A program made the position numbers and the translations under genes. A DNA stretch of 61,595 nt from Bacteroidia bacterium (lineage in GTDB: Bacteria > Bacteroidota > Bacteroidia > Chitinophagales > UBA2359): the NCBI GenBank assembly GCA_030427245.1, contig JAUHXA010000043.1:1-61595 (forward strand), given 5' to 3'. Below the pieces are notes generated by a model. The model did no database searches. It had not been told where the DNA came from and saw nothing but the letters and a program-made list of their open reading frames with translations. Shown here one piece after another: positions 7,917 through 15,605 of the stretch (positions are counted from its first letter, which is position 1; each line of letters starts with the position of its first letter).

Positions 7917-10235
7917 CTATTTCACCACTAACTTTTTCCCGCCAATCCATTCACCTCCAATTCTCATTTCGACCAAGTACAACCCACTCGACAAAGCTTC
8001 AATGGATAATTCGGGTTGTTCACGTTCTACGATTGAAGTCAAAACCGACTGCCCCAAGGTATTGTAAATCCGTACTTCAAGAGGCAAATTGAAGAAAGAA
8101 ACGGGATTTTTTTTGAAGTCAAAATAAAGGGTAGAGGTAGCAGGATTGGGATAAAAACTGATGAGATTTTTTTCATAAAAAGGTTCTTCAATGCCTACAA
8201 CGGTTTCTGTTTCGTACCACAAAATGCCCCCTCGAAGGTTGCCGAGTAGCATATCCAAACGCCCGTCATTGTCCACATCTGCCGTAGTTGGGCTGATCTC
8301 AGTTGCTCCCGAAAGCGGCACAATTTGTTCGGTAATCAAACTGAAAACGCCTCCGTCAATATGGGCTTCAATGTCCTCATACAAAAACAAACTTCCTGCA
8401 TCATTGCCAACCAATAACCGAAAGTTGCCATCCTGCAATTTGAATAGATGTGGCACTGCAAAACCCGCAGCGGTTGTGCCTTGACGCACCAACACTCCAC
8501 CCCATTGATTGCTTTGAAGAGAAAAAATGGGAGATTGCAGCGAACCCGTATTTTTATAGTAATACACTCGACCTGTATGGTTTCCCGAAATCATGTCCAA
8601 CAATCCATCTCCATTTACATCCACCAATTGAGGTGTCGCATGTTGTTTCACATCGAGGGCAGCACCCGTAGCATCATTCATGCGTTCTGCTTTTTTCACA
8701 AACTTTGCAATGCCTTCCCCCGTTGGTTGGTTTTCAAAATAATGGACATAACCCATGTTGTCACCAATAAGCAAGTCGGCATCGCCGTCATTGTCCAAAT
8801 CGCCAAAAGTTGAATGATAAAAAGCAGCACTTTCTACATTGGGATCGAATTGAGTGGTAAACAACTGTGTGCCAATCTGCATATAGTCTCGACTAACCAA
8901 TTTGAAGGCAGGTTCGGTAGCCGTTCCCACATTTTCGTACAAAGCCAAACTGGGCTTCAAATAGCTCGAAAATTCATTGACCCGAACTTCATAACCTTCA
9001 TTGCCAATCACCAAGTCTAACAAGCCATCGTTATTGTGGTCAAAAAAGGTGGGATGAGAATAAGCCGCAACGTCTATTGTATTTTCGACCATCAAGGTAT
9101 CGGTTCGCAAACTGAAATTGGGTTGGTCGTCAGTACCTGTGTTTTCGTAGTACCAAACACACTCAAAGTGATTAGATTGTGCCGCAGCATTGGGTGAAAC
9201 CAACATATCTTTCGTTCCGTCCCGATTGACATCTATCGAAAAAGCGGCAGGGAAGGTTTTCATGTCTATCGGTGTAGAATTGGCAGGAAAAATGGTGTCT
9301 TGGCTGGTCATCTTCGCCAAGTTGGGTGTTCCACCGTTCATCGCCATCACCATGGTATTGAAGGAAATATCCCCCAAGATGATTTCTTTATCGGCATCTC
9401 CGTCCATATCAATCGCCAACAAAGTCGAACCTGGGTGAACACCATTTTTCTCCAATTCTTCAAGAGTCCATTCTTTCTTTTTCCCTCCTTCATTACAGGT
9501 GTCTAAGGTCAGTGATTTGTCAATACCACTTTCGTAAAGATTTCCCCAACATCTGGAGAACATTTGATAGTCGCTCAAGTCGCCACACTCAAAGTTGTTT
9601 TCAGCCGAAAAATTTTCAAAATATTCGATGAATCCACCTGCTACATTGAAGGTCAAAATGTCCATGTCGCCATCGTTGTTGACATCTATTATGGCAGGAA
9701 TGTCAAATTCCGAAACGAATATTTCAACTACCACGTCATGTGTTAATTTGTCTATAACAAATTGAAAGTCAATTTTTGAATTATCGTCATAGCGGCCTTT
9801 ATAAACGCGAATACCATTTTGATTGGAAGTAAAAATATCTGGAATGTCGTCGCAATTGTAATCAACCAACAATGCCCAGTTTTCCAATTGGGGGAAATTT
9901 TCCTCCAATTCGGGAGCGTATTCATAACCATTCTCGCCACCTGAACCTGTATAAACAAAGGTCATAGATGTATTGGAAGCTCGGTCAAAAACGAACAAGT
10001 CCATAATGCCATCATTATTCAAATCTGCTTCCGAAAATTGGGGATTGTTGAATCCACCTGTCCACGGATACTGCAATGTGTGGTTATCTACTTCAACAAC
10101 CACTTCATTTTGGCGAACGAAATCAAGATTTTGCGCCGCTACGTTTTGCAGCAATGACATGAACAACAAGCAAAAAATAAACCGATGAAAAATATAATTT
10201 ATCTTTGTATTGGGGTAGATTCCATTTTTTTTCAT
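7917..10235 (-). CDS. Secreted FG-GAP/VCBS repeat protein with T9SS type A sorting domain
   Basis: This is a surface or secreted protein of about 772 aa. The start is set at 10235 (MKKNGIYPNTKINY, then signal segment RFIFCLLFMSLLQNVAAQ); 10247 (MSKG) is equally possible, and further upstream codons would run into the divergent nhaC gene. The body holds at least eight FG-GAP/VCBS-type blade motifs with Asp-rich calcium loops, for example DLNNDGIMDLFVFD, DVNNDGDMDILTF, DHNNDGLLDLVIGN, DLDNDGDADLLIGD and DVDNDGRLDMLLGN, predicting a beta-propeller. The last 80 residues (ISFYPNPATSTLYFDF, then VRIYNTLGQSV and LSSGLYLVEM) form a type A T9SS sorting domain, so the protein should cross the outer membrane through the type IX system and be anchored or released. 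Such proteins often act in adhesion or glycan binding; the ligand is unknown. Confidence 0.9.
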   Translation of the reverse strand: MKKNGIYPNTKINYIFHRFIFCLLFMSLLQNVAAQNLDFVRQNEVVVEVDNHTLQYPWTGGFNNPQFSEADLNNDGIMDLFVFDRASNTSMTFVYTGSGGENGYEYAPELEENFPQLENWALLVDYNCDDIPDIFTSNQNGIRVYKGRYDDNSKIDFQFVIDKLTHDVVVEIFVSEFDIPAIIDVNNDGDMDILTFNVAGGFIEYFENFSAENNFECGDLSDYQMFSRCWGNLYESGIDKSLTLDTCNEGGKKKEWTLEELEKNGVHPGSTLLAIDMDGDADKEIILGDISFNTMVMAMNGGTPNLAKMTSQDTIFPANSTPIDMKTFPAAFSIDVNRDGTKDMLVSPNAAAQSNHFECVWYYENTGTDDQPNFSLRTDTLMVENTIDVAAYSHPTFFDHNNDGLLDLVIGNEGYEVRVNEFSSYLKPSLALYENVGTATEPAFKLVSRDYMQIGTQLFTTQFDPNVESAAFYHSTFGDLDNDGDADLLIGDNMGYVHYFENQPTGEGIAKFVKKAERMNDATGAALDVKQHATPQLVDVNGDGLLDMISGNHTGRVYYYKNTGSLQSPIFSLQSNQWGGVLVRQGTTAAGFAVPHLFKLQDGNFRLLVGNDAGSLFLYEDIEAHIDGGVFSLITEQIVPLSGATEISPTTADVDNDGRLDMLLGNLRGGILWYETETVVGIEEPFYEKNLISFYPNPATSTLYFDFKKNPVSFFNLPLEVRIYNTLGQSVLTSIVEREQPELSIEALSSGLYLVEMRIGGEWIGGKKLVVK
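10200..10207 (+). promoter_or_regulatory. Candidate -7 box for nhaC
   Basis: TATCTTTG fits the Bacteroidota -7 consensus TAnnTTTG and faces nhaC. It lies inside the signal-peptide codons of the divergent FG-GAP gene, and no TTTG -33 box is seen at the usual distance, so confidence is low. Confidence 0.25.
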
Positions 10236-10301
10236 ACCTTTTGACATTAGAATTAATATTGGGTTAATTTGAAATGAGACTATGAATACTTGCTTAAAAA
10301 A

Positions 10302-10309
10302 CAAAGCTA
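10302..10309 (-). promoter_or_regulatory. Candidate -7 box for the FG-GAP gene
   Basis: On the minus strand the sequence reads TAGCTTTG, matching TAnnTTTG, about 55-65 nt upstream of the two likely starts of the FG-GAP gene. If real, it argues that nhaC starts at 10312 rather than 10282, since the box would otherwise be inside its coding region. Confidence 0.3.
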
Positions 10310-10311
10310 CG

Positions 10312-12531
10312 ATGAACGCATACAAACCTAAAAATAATTATCTATCCTTCAAAAGTAGTTTACACTTTACTTTTGAACTTTTCGCAATCAGTCTATTGTG
10401 GCTTTTTTGTAGTTTACCACTCTTAGCCCAAGATACAACAAATCAAACGCAACTAAGTGCAGTGGAGTTGGACAGTCTGATGACCGTTTCGGGAGATAGT
10501 TTGGGGGTTGCAGGAGATGTGGTGATTCCTGTCAAACACAATATTGCGTATTTTGATGCAAATATTCAACCCAAAGAGGAGGGGTACTCTTTAGAAGTGA
10601 CGGCTTTGGATGCCAAATATCGGCAGCTAAACGAATTGGTGACAGGGCGTTATAATTTTATGATTGACGGTGAGGACAAAACCTTGAATTTTACGGCAGG
10701 GAAAGCCAATGTTAGTTTGGAGGAAATGCCTAAAAGTGTCTATTTGAAGTATCGCCCTGAAGGAAGTGAGAAGGAGCAAGTGCGTTTTTTCCAATTCAAA
10801 GAAAAAAATGGCGCAGTCAGCAAATGGGTAATTCCCACTTGGGTTTCTATTTTGCCGCCTTTGATTGCGATATTATTGGCCTTGATTTTCAAGGAGGTTA
10901 TCACATCATTGTTTTTGGGGATTTGGATTGGCGTATGGATGTTATATGGTTTTGACGTAGAGGCTTTTTTTTGGAGTTTTCTGCATACCGTAGATGAATA
11001 TATTTTTCACACGCTGACAGATGGTGACCACATTGCCATCATTGTTTTTTCGCTTCTGATAGGCGGCATGGTGGCGATTATTTCTCGAAATGGAGGTATG
11101 GCGGGCGTGGTCAATGGTTTGTCGAAGTTGTCTAATTCGGCTCGAAGCTCGCAGTTGGTGACTTGGCTGATGGGCGTTGCCATCTTTTTTGACGATTACG
11201 CCAATACTTTAGTAGTGGGAAATACGATGCGTTCTTTGACGGACAAGTTTCGGGTGTCGAGAGAAAAACTGGCATATATTGTAGATAGTACGGCTGCTCC
11301 TGTAGCGGCAATTGCATTGATTACTACATGGATAGGCGCAGAATTGAGTTATATTGGAGATGTGACAGGTACTTTGGGCATCAGTGAAAGTCCATATAGC
11401 ATTTTTCTCAATTCACTTCAATATTCCTTTTATCCAATCTTTACCTTAGTATTCATCTTGTTCTTGGCCATCAGCAACCGTGATTTTGGCCCTATGCACA
11501 CTGCCGAAATGCGGGCGAGAACTACTGGTAAAGTATTCGATACGGGATTGGAAAAGGAAGAGGAGGAAATTGAAGTAGAAAAAATGGACCCTATAAAAAA
11601 TGCCCCTCATCGAGCCATCAATGCCATTTTACCTGTCTTAGTTATAATTATCGGAACATTTGTGGGGCTGTGGTACACAGGCATGGCGGCAACCGATTGG
11701 ACTGCTGAAATTACCAAACTTAAATTGAATGCAAATGGTCCAGAAGATCTCACCTTGCTTGCTAAATTGCCGATTATTATTGGAAATTCCAATTCTTACG
11801 ATGCCTTGATTTGGAGTTCTACTTTAGCTGTCACAACTGCCATTGCATTGACGCTGTTTCAAGGAATCATGAGTCTGCGAGCAACTATGGAAACCATGAT
11901 GGTTGGCATCAAAGCTATGATGGGAGCAATCATAGTATTGGTATTGGCATGGTCATTGGCACAGATTACGAAAGACTTGCATACTGCCGATTTTCTTACC
12001 AGCTTACTGGTCGGAAATTTGAATCCACTGTTTTTACCAGTTTTGATATTCTTATTGGCAGCTTTGATAGCCTTTTCGACAGGTTCGAGTTGGAGTACGA
12101 TGGCGATTTTGTATCCGATTGCTTTGCCTTTGGCTTGGGCAATCAGTCAAGCAGCAGGAAATCCGATAGATTTGACCATGCAAATATTTTATGCTGTGAC
12201 TTCCAGCGTATTGGCGGGGTCAGTATTGGGTGATCATTGTTCTCCGATTTCCGATACTACGATTTTGAGTTCGCTCGCATCACAGTGCAATCATATTGAT
12301 CACGTCCGTACCCAAATGCCTTATGCCTTGACTGTTGGGACGGTTAGTTCGGTCATGATAACATTGAGCATGTATATGCAGCTTCCTTCAATGGTTAGTT
12401 TTGGCGCAGGATTGGGAATTTTATTGCTCATTGTATTGTTGTTTGGTAAGCGAGTACCTGAATGGGCAACTTTGCAGCGAGAAATGGAAAATCAAGAGCC
12501 TGCACCCGTTGTTGAAGCAGATATTGAATAA
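10312..12531 (+). CDS. nhaC: NhaC-family Na+/H+ antiporter with N-terminal extracytoplasmic domain
   Basis: This is a 739-aa inner-membrane protein. The start is placed at 10312 (MNAYKPKNNYLSF); an in-frame Met at 10282 would add ten residues. A signal-like first helix (LFAISLLWLFCSLPLLAQ) leads to about 120 residues outside the membrane (INYIFDGEDK-type beta region, roughly residues 40-165), then about eleven transmembrane helices. NhaC-type motifs include ISRNGGMAGVVNGL, FFDDYANTLVVGNTMRSLTD, DSTAAPVAAIALITTWIG, FSTGSSWSTMAILYPIALPL and VLGDHCSPISDTTILSS. The family exchanges sodium for protons across the cytoplasmic membrane; some members take amino or organic acids instead. The extracytoplasmic N-terminal domain is not part of classical NhaC but is seen in Bacteroidota homologues. 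The gene is single and is followed by a complex palindromic repeat. Confidence 0.87.
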   Translation: MNAYKPKNNYLSFKSSLHFTFELFAISLLWLFCSLPLLAQDTTNQTQLSAVELDSLMTVSGDSLGVAGDVVIPVKHNIAYFDANIQPKEEGYSLEVTALDAKYRQLNELVTGRYNFMIDGEDKTLNFTAGKANVSLEEMPKSVYLKYRPEGSEKEQVRFFQFKEKNGAVSKWVIPTWVSILPPLIAILLALIFKEVITSLFLGIWIGVWMLYGFDVEAFFWSFLHTVDEYIFHTLTDGDHIAIIVFSLLIGGMVAIISRNGGMAGVVNGLSKLSNSARSSQLVTWLMGVAIFFDDYANTLVVGNTMRSLTDKFRVSREKLAYIVDSTAAPVAAIALITTWIGAELSYIGDVTGTLGISESPYSIFLNSLQYSFYPIFTLVFILFLAISNRDFGPMHTAEMRARTTGKVFDTGLEKEEEEIEVEKMDPIKNAPHRAINAILPVLVIIIGTFVGLWYTGMAATDWTAEITKLKLNANGPEDLTLLAKLPIIIGNSNSYDALIWSSTLAVTTAIALTLFQGIMSLRATMETMMVGIKAMMGAIIVLVLAWSLAQITKDLHTADFLTSLLVGNLNPLFLPVLIFLLAALIAFSTGSSWSTMAILYPIALPLAWAISQAAGNPIDLTMQIFYAVTSSVLAGSVLGDHCSPISDTTILSSLASQCNHIDHVRTQMPYALTVGTVSSVMITLSMYMQLPSMVSFGAGLGILLLIVLLFGKRVPEWATLQREMENQEPAPVVEADIE

Positions 12532-12538
12532 ACGTTAC

Positions 12539-12716
12539 TATTCAGCAAGCCTTGAGGTGACATCTTTTCAAAAATCAAAATTGGTTGATTATCAATCATG
12601 TATCAAGAAAAGGTGTAATCTCAAGGCAACTGCATCAAGATTACACCTTTTCTAAATATTTGACTTATAACACGTTTGTTTCAAGACAGAAAAAGATGTC
12701 ACCTTGATGCTGAATA
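12539..12716. repeat. Four-arm combinatorial palindromic element, family I copy A
   Basis: The element is bounded by TATTCAGCA (12539) and its inverse TGCTGAATA (ending 12716). Inside are four 20-nt arms: 12549-12568, 12608-12627, 12632-12651 and 12691-12710, spaced 39, 4 and 39 nt. Written in one orientation, each arm is an 8-mer (GCCTTGAG or GCATCAAG) joined to a 12-mer (GTGACATCTTTT or ATTACACCTTTT), and all four combinations occur once. Either the 12-mers pair (one long nested hairpin) or the 8-mers pair (two side-by-side hairpins). It occupies most of the 346-bp gap between nhaC and the next gene and has no coding capacity. It could be a mobile palindromic repeat, a transcript-end structure or a recombination site; sequence alone does not decide. 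Confidence 0.9.
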
Positions 12717-12840
12717 ATAACGAATAAACTTCAAATTCAAGTAAAGAAGGTAAAATAGACTGCAAAATAGAGGCAGCTTAAAAATAAAACATAAAGTGTT
12801 AAAATACGTTTATACAATAAAAACAAGTTAGCATTTTCGC

Positions 12841-12848
12841 TAATTTTG
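12841..12848 (+). promoter_or_regulatory. Candidate -7 box (TAATTTTG)
   Basis: TAATTTTG fits TAnnTTTG and lies 29 nt before the ATG at 12878. It supports that ATG rather than the in-frame ATG at 12854, which would sit almost at the predicted transcription start. No -33 TTTG is evident. Confidence 0.4.
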
Positions 12849-12877
12849 CGTTTTTGATTCAACAATTTCAGCAAACA

Positions 12878-13552
12878 ATGAAACAGTTTCTTAATAAACT
12901 TGGAGGGAAGAAAAACAGTGGTGTTGGTGGTCGGTCAGGAGGTGGAAGTAGAGGCAACAATCCAATGTTTGGAGGAGTCGACCCTCAAAACAAATCCTCT
13001 AAAGGCAAATCTCCGATTGTTTTGGTGGTTGGTCTGACGGTGGTAGTCGTGATGTTGGGAGCTATGTTTTATTTTGGAGGCTATCAGTTTTTGAGCTCAG
13101 ACACCAGTACAAAAAACGACTATATTCATGCTTATGAGGCTTTTATCAACAATACCTCCAAAAACTATCTCACCTATAGTGTAGAGGCATGGGAAGAAGC
13201 CGACAAAAAATTTTATAAGTTTTCTAAAAACCTTTACGAAGAATACTATCCAGAAATGTCGCTTTCCGAAAAAATGGAAGTGGGTAAAATGCCGATTATG
13301 TACCATCTCTTCAAGTACAAAAGCACGATAGAAAGAGAAGTTGCAAGTGCAGTGGTTGAAAATACCAGAGCATTGAGAGCGCATTTACAAGACATCATCA
13401 GCGAAACGGCCGATACCTATGATGGTAGCTATGACCAACGCATTCGAGAGATTTTGGACGAATTCAAAGCGCATGGCGACTATCTACCTCCCGCCTCGAC
13501 AGATGGAAATCAACCTGCTGGATTGGGTGGTGGATCTAAAGAAGGATTTTAA
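12878..13552 (+). CDS. Single-pass membrane protein of unknown function
   Basis: This is a 224-aa protein (start MKQFLNKLGGKKN chosen because of the TAATTTTG box just upstream; an ATG 24 nt earlier is in frame). A Gly/Ser/Lys-rich cytoplasmic N-terminus (GVGGRSGGGSRGNN) precedes one strong transmembrane helix (IVLVVGLTVVVVMLGAMFYF, about residues 48-68). The rest is a largely helical, Tyr-rich extracytoplasmic domain (KNYLTYSVEAWEEADKKFYK, NLYEEYYPEMSLSEKMEVGK) with a disordered Gly-rich C-terminus (NQPAGLGGGSKEGF). I do not recognise a named domain. It lies 74 bp upstream of the ECF sigma factor gene on the same strand, and both sit between two copies of the four-arm repeat, so a link to the sigma factor, for example as a membrane partner, is possible but unproven. 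Confidence 0.75.
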   Translation: MKQFLNKLGGKKNSGVGGRSGGGSRGNNPMFGGVDPQNKSSKGKSPIVLVVGLTVVVVMLGAMFYFGGYQFLSSDTSTKNDYIHAYEAFINNTSKNYLTYSVEAWEEADKKFYKFSKNLYEEYYPEMSLSEKMEVGKMPIMYHLFKYKSTIEREVASAVVENTRALRAHLQDIISETADTYDGSYDQRIREILDEFKAHGDYLPPASTDGNQPAGLGGGSKEGF

Positions 13553-13560
13553 AATACTCG

Positions 13561-13622
13561 AACTCAAAGTACTCTCTCCAATTCAATTTTGAACTTGCAT
13601 TTGAATTTTGAAGCTGAATTTG
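13561..13622. repeat. Degenerate TTGAAyTTG-type simple repeat
   Basis: The 73-bp gap between the membrane-protein gene and the sigma factor gene is largely made of variants of TTGAACTTGCATTTGAA and TTTGAAGCTGAATTTG. Similar strings occur at 24434-24468 and 61355-61394. The pattern is too degenerate to define a unit length. Confidence 0.4.
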
Positions 13623-13626
13623 TTTT

Positions 13627-14487
13627 ATGAAGTCTATTGCCGCTACCTTCAATGAATTTCGCCCCTTATTATTTTCCATTGCTTATCGAATGACAGGAAA
13701 TGTAGCGGATAGCGAAGACATCCTTCAAGATACATTTGAGAAATGGCTTCAATTGGATATCCAACAAATCACCCATCCCAAAGCTTACCTCTGCAAAATC
13801 ATCAGTAATCGCTGTATCAATTACCTCCAAAAACAACAAAAAGAGAGAGAAGTCTATAAAGGAACGTGGCTTCCCGAACCTTTGGTTGACCATCCTACAT
13901 TACAGCATTTGGATTCCAAAATCAACCTTTCTTATGGCATCCTAAGACTTTTAGAAAACCTAACTCCATTGGAGCGAGCGATTTATCTTTGTAAAGAAAG
14001 TTTTGATTTTGACTACTCCGAATTAGCAGAAATGTTTGAAAAACGCCCCGACCATTGCCGACAACTGTATCGCCGAGCATCACAAAAACTGCAAACGGAT
14101 AAAAAACGTTTTGAAGTCGATAAAAAACAGCAACAGGATCTACTTCAATTGTTTGCCAAAGCTGCCCAAGAAGGAGAAATGGACGATTTGCTCCAGTTTT
14201 TGAAGGATGACATTGTGTTTTACAGTGACGGTGGCGGTAAAGTGACTGCGGCTTTAAATCCTTTGTATGGTAAAATGGTCGTGGCTAAGTTTTTGAAGGG
14301 CATCATCAGAAAAGGAAGTGGAGAATATTTGATGGAAGCTGCAATGGTCAATCAATCTTTGGGAGCTATTATTCGACATTCTGAAACTCGTGAAGTTATT
14401 GCCGTTTTTGCTTTTGAATGGGAGGAGAGTGAGATTCAAAGTATCTATGCGATTCGGAATCCCGATAAATTGAAGTTGGTAGTTTAA
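13627..14487 (+). CDS. ECF41/SigJ-type RNA polymerase sigma factor with C-terminal SnoaL-like domain
   Basis: This is a 286-aa extracytoplasmic-function sigma factor. Region 2 is at about residues 8-75 (FNEFRPLLFSIAYRMTGNVA, DSEDILQDTFEKWLQ), and region 4 at about 108-160 (LTPLERAIYLCKESFDFDYS, ELAEMFEKRPDHCRQLYRRA). Features typical of the ECF41 group are present: the WLPEP motif in the linker (GTWLPEPLVD), the DGGGKVTAALNPLYG motif in the SnoaL-like C-terminal domain (about 178-286), and NPDKL at the very end. In that group the C-terminal domain modulates polymerase binding in place of a separate anti-sigma factor. ECF41 genes usually adjoin a carboxymuconolactone decarboxylase, oxidoreductase or epimerase gene; none is visible here. 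The neighbours are a membrane-anchored unknown protein and, beyond a repeat, a His-containing membrane protein. Confidence 0.9.
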   Translation: MKSIAATFNEFRPLLFSIAYRMTGNVADSEDILQDTFEKWLQLDIQQITHPKAYLCKIISNRCINYLQKQQKEREVYKGTWLPEPLVDHPTLQHLDSKINLSYGILRLLENLTPLERAIYLCKESFDFDYSELAEMFEKRPDHCRQLYRRASQKLQTDKKRFEVDKKQQQDLLQLFAKAAQEGEMDDLLQFLKDDIVFYSDGGGKVTAALNPLYGKMVVAKFLKGIIRKGSGEYLMEAAMVNQSLGAIIRHSETREVIAVFAFEWEESEIQSIYAIRNPDKLKLVV

Positions 14488-14507
14488 AAAGGGTTTGTGA
14501 GTTTTGC

Positions 14508-14691
14508 TTATTCTGCAAGCCTTGAGGTGACATCTTTTTAAAACTCAAAAATCGTTGGTTATCAATAAATTTTCAAGAAAAGGTGTAATCTCAAGGCGAC
14601 CGCATCAAGATTACACCTTTTTCTAAATAATTGGTTTGCAGCTTATTCGTTTCAAGGTAGAAAAAAATGTCACCTTGATGCTAGAGAATAA
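14508..14691. repeat. Four-arm combinatorial palindromic element, family I copy B
   Basis: This second copy lies in the same orientation as copy A, with ends TTATTCT (14508-14514) and AGAATAA (14685-14691). Its arms are at 14519-14538, 14578-14597, 14602-14621 and 14662-14681. By eye 79 of 80 arm bases match copy A (the only change is G to A in arm 4), while the first 39-nt spacer matches at about 30 of 39 positions and the last spacer less well. Arm order, 20/39/4/40 spacing and the flanking inverse ends are preserved. It separates the sigma factor gene from the next gene. Confidence 0.9.
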
Positions 14692-14769
14692 TTTTGAATT
14701 TCCACACCCATTTCTGTCACAAATTCACCTCCTGTTTTGTCTTATGCCCGAAATCAAAAAAAAGACAAA

Positions 14770-15396
14770 ATGAACAACAAAACCAACCTTCAAAAAATCC
14801 ATCGTATCAGTGCAATCGGCATTGGAGTTTTCAGCCTTGCACATATCTTCAATCATGTATTGGCTGCCCACAGCATCGAATTGCACATTGCAGTAATGAA
14901 CACTCTGCGAGTAGTCTATTACTATCCTGTCATTGAAGTCTTATTGGTCATATCCATTATCATTCAAGCATTTACAGGAGTCCAACTTTACAGAAAAAAC
15001 CGCAAACACTTACACAGCAGTATTGCCAAATTGCAGGCGTATTCGGGTTTGTACTTGGCATTTTTCTTGGTCGCCCATACAACTGCCACAATTGGAGGGA
15101 ATTGGTTTTTTCAGATAGACACCAATTTTTACTTTGGAGCAGCTACGGTGAATATCTTCCCTTATATACTTTTCTTTGTGCCTTATTATTTCTTGGCAGT
15201 CACCTCGTTTTTTACGCACATCGCCTGCGGACTCAGCAAGTATGTAGCGAAAAGCCAAAATTTGAAAACGGCTCACCGATTTGTCTATGCTTCAATGACC
15301 TTTGGAGCAATTACTGCCATTGTTATTTTGTTGGCTTTCAGTGGAATATTGTATGAGTTTGAATTGCCAGAAGCTTATATAAACCTATATCCTTAA
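14770..15396 (+). CDS. Five-helix membrane protein with conserved-looking histidines, possible haem protein
   Basis: This is a 208-aa polytopic protein. The start is set at 14770 (MNNKTNLQKIHRISAIGIGV); upstream in-frame codons add a charged stretch with no support. About five transmembrane helices can be traced, several holding histidines in positions suited to haem or metal ligation: SLAHIFNHVLAAHSIELH, LAFFLVAHTTATIGGN and SFFTHIACGLSKYVAK. The overall pattern recalls succinate-dehydrogenase cytochrome b-type or other diheme membrane anchors, but no signature motif is complete, so I leave the function open. The gene is preceded by the second four-arm repeat and followed by a strong bidirectional terminator, so it is likely a single-gene transcript. 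The ECF41-type sigma factor gene immediately upstream makes it a possible target gene (inference). Confidence 0.75.
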   Translation: MNNKTNLQKIHRISAIGIGVFSLAHIFNHVLAAHSIELHIAVMNTLRVVYYYPVIEVLLVISIIIQAFTGVQLYRKNRKHLHSSIAKLQAYSGLYLAFFLVAHTTATIGGNWFFQIDTNFYFGAATVNIFPYILFFVPYYFLAVTSFFTHIACGLSKYVAKSQNLKTAHRFVYASMTFGAITAIVILLAFSGILYEFELPEAYINLYP

Positions 15397-15530
15397 TCCC
15401 AAGGAATACTTCAAAAATAAGTTTACAAATTTCGCTTTGCTTATTCATCTGATGAGGCTACAACATAAGTAGTTATTAACCAAAATCTTGAATGTCCTTA
15501 TCGAATGAATTTTAAAGATTTAATCCTTAC

Positions 15531-15577
15531 AAAAAAAGGAGGACAGATATTCAGTCTGCCCTCCTTTCGTTTTATTT
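15531..15577. terminator. Bidirectional intrinsic terminator
   Basis: The sequence AGGAGGACAGA, a 7-nt loop, then TCTGCCCTCCT forms a 10-bp stem with one internal mismatch. A run of seven A on the left and TTTCGTTTTATTT on the right give a U-tract for transcripts in either direction. It lies between the converging membrane-protein and acyl-CoA dehydrogenase genes. Confidence 0.85.
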
Positions 15578-15605
15578 GTTCAATTTTTGCTTGACAATCA
15601 AACAA

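Noticed and set aside
12539..12716. Four-arm element as an ordinary intrinsic terminator of nhaC
   Set aside because: It is about 180 bp, has four related arms and no U-tract after an arm, and its twin has the same architecture; it may still stop transcripts, but that does not explain its structure.
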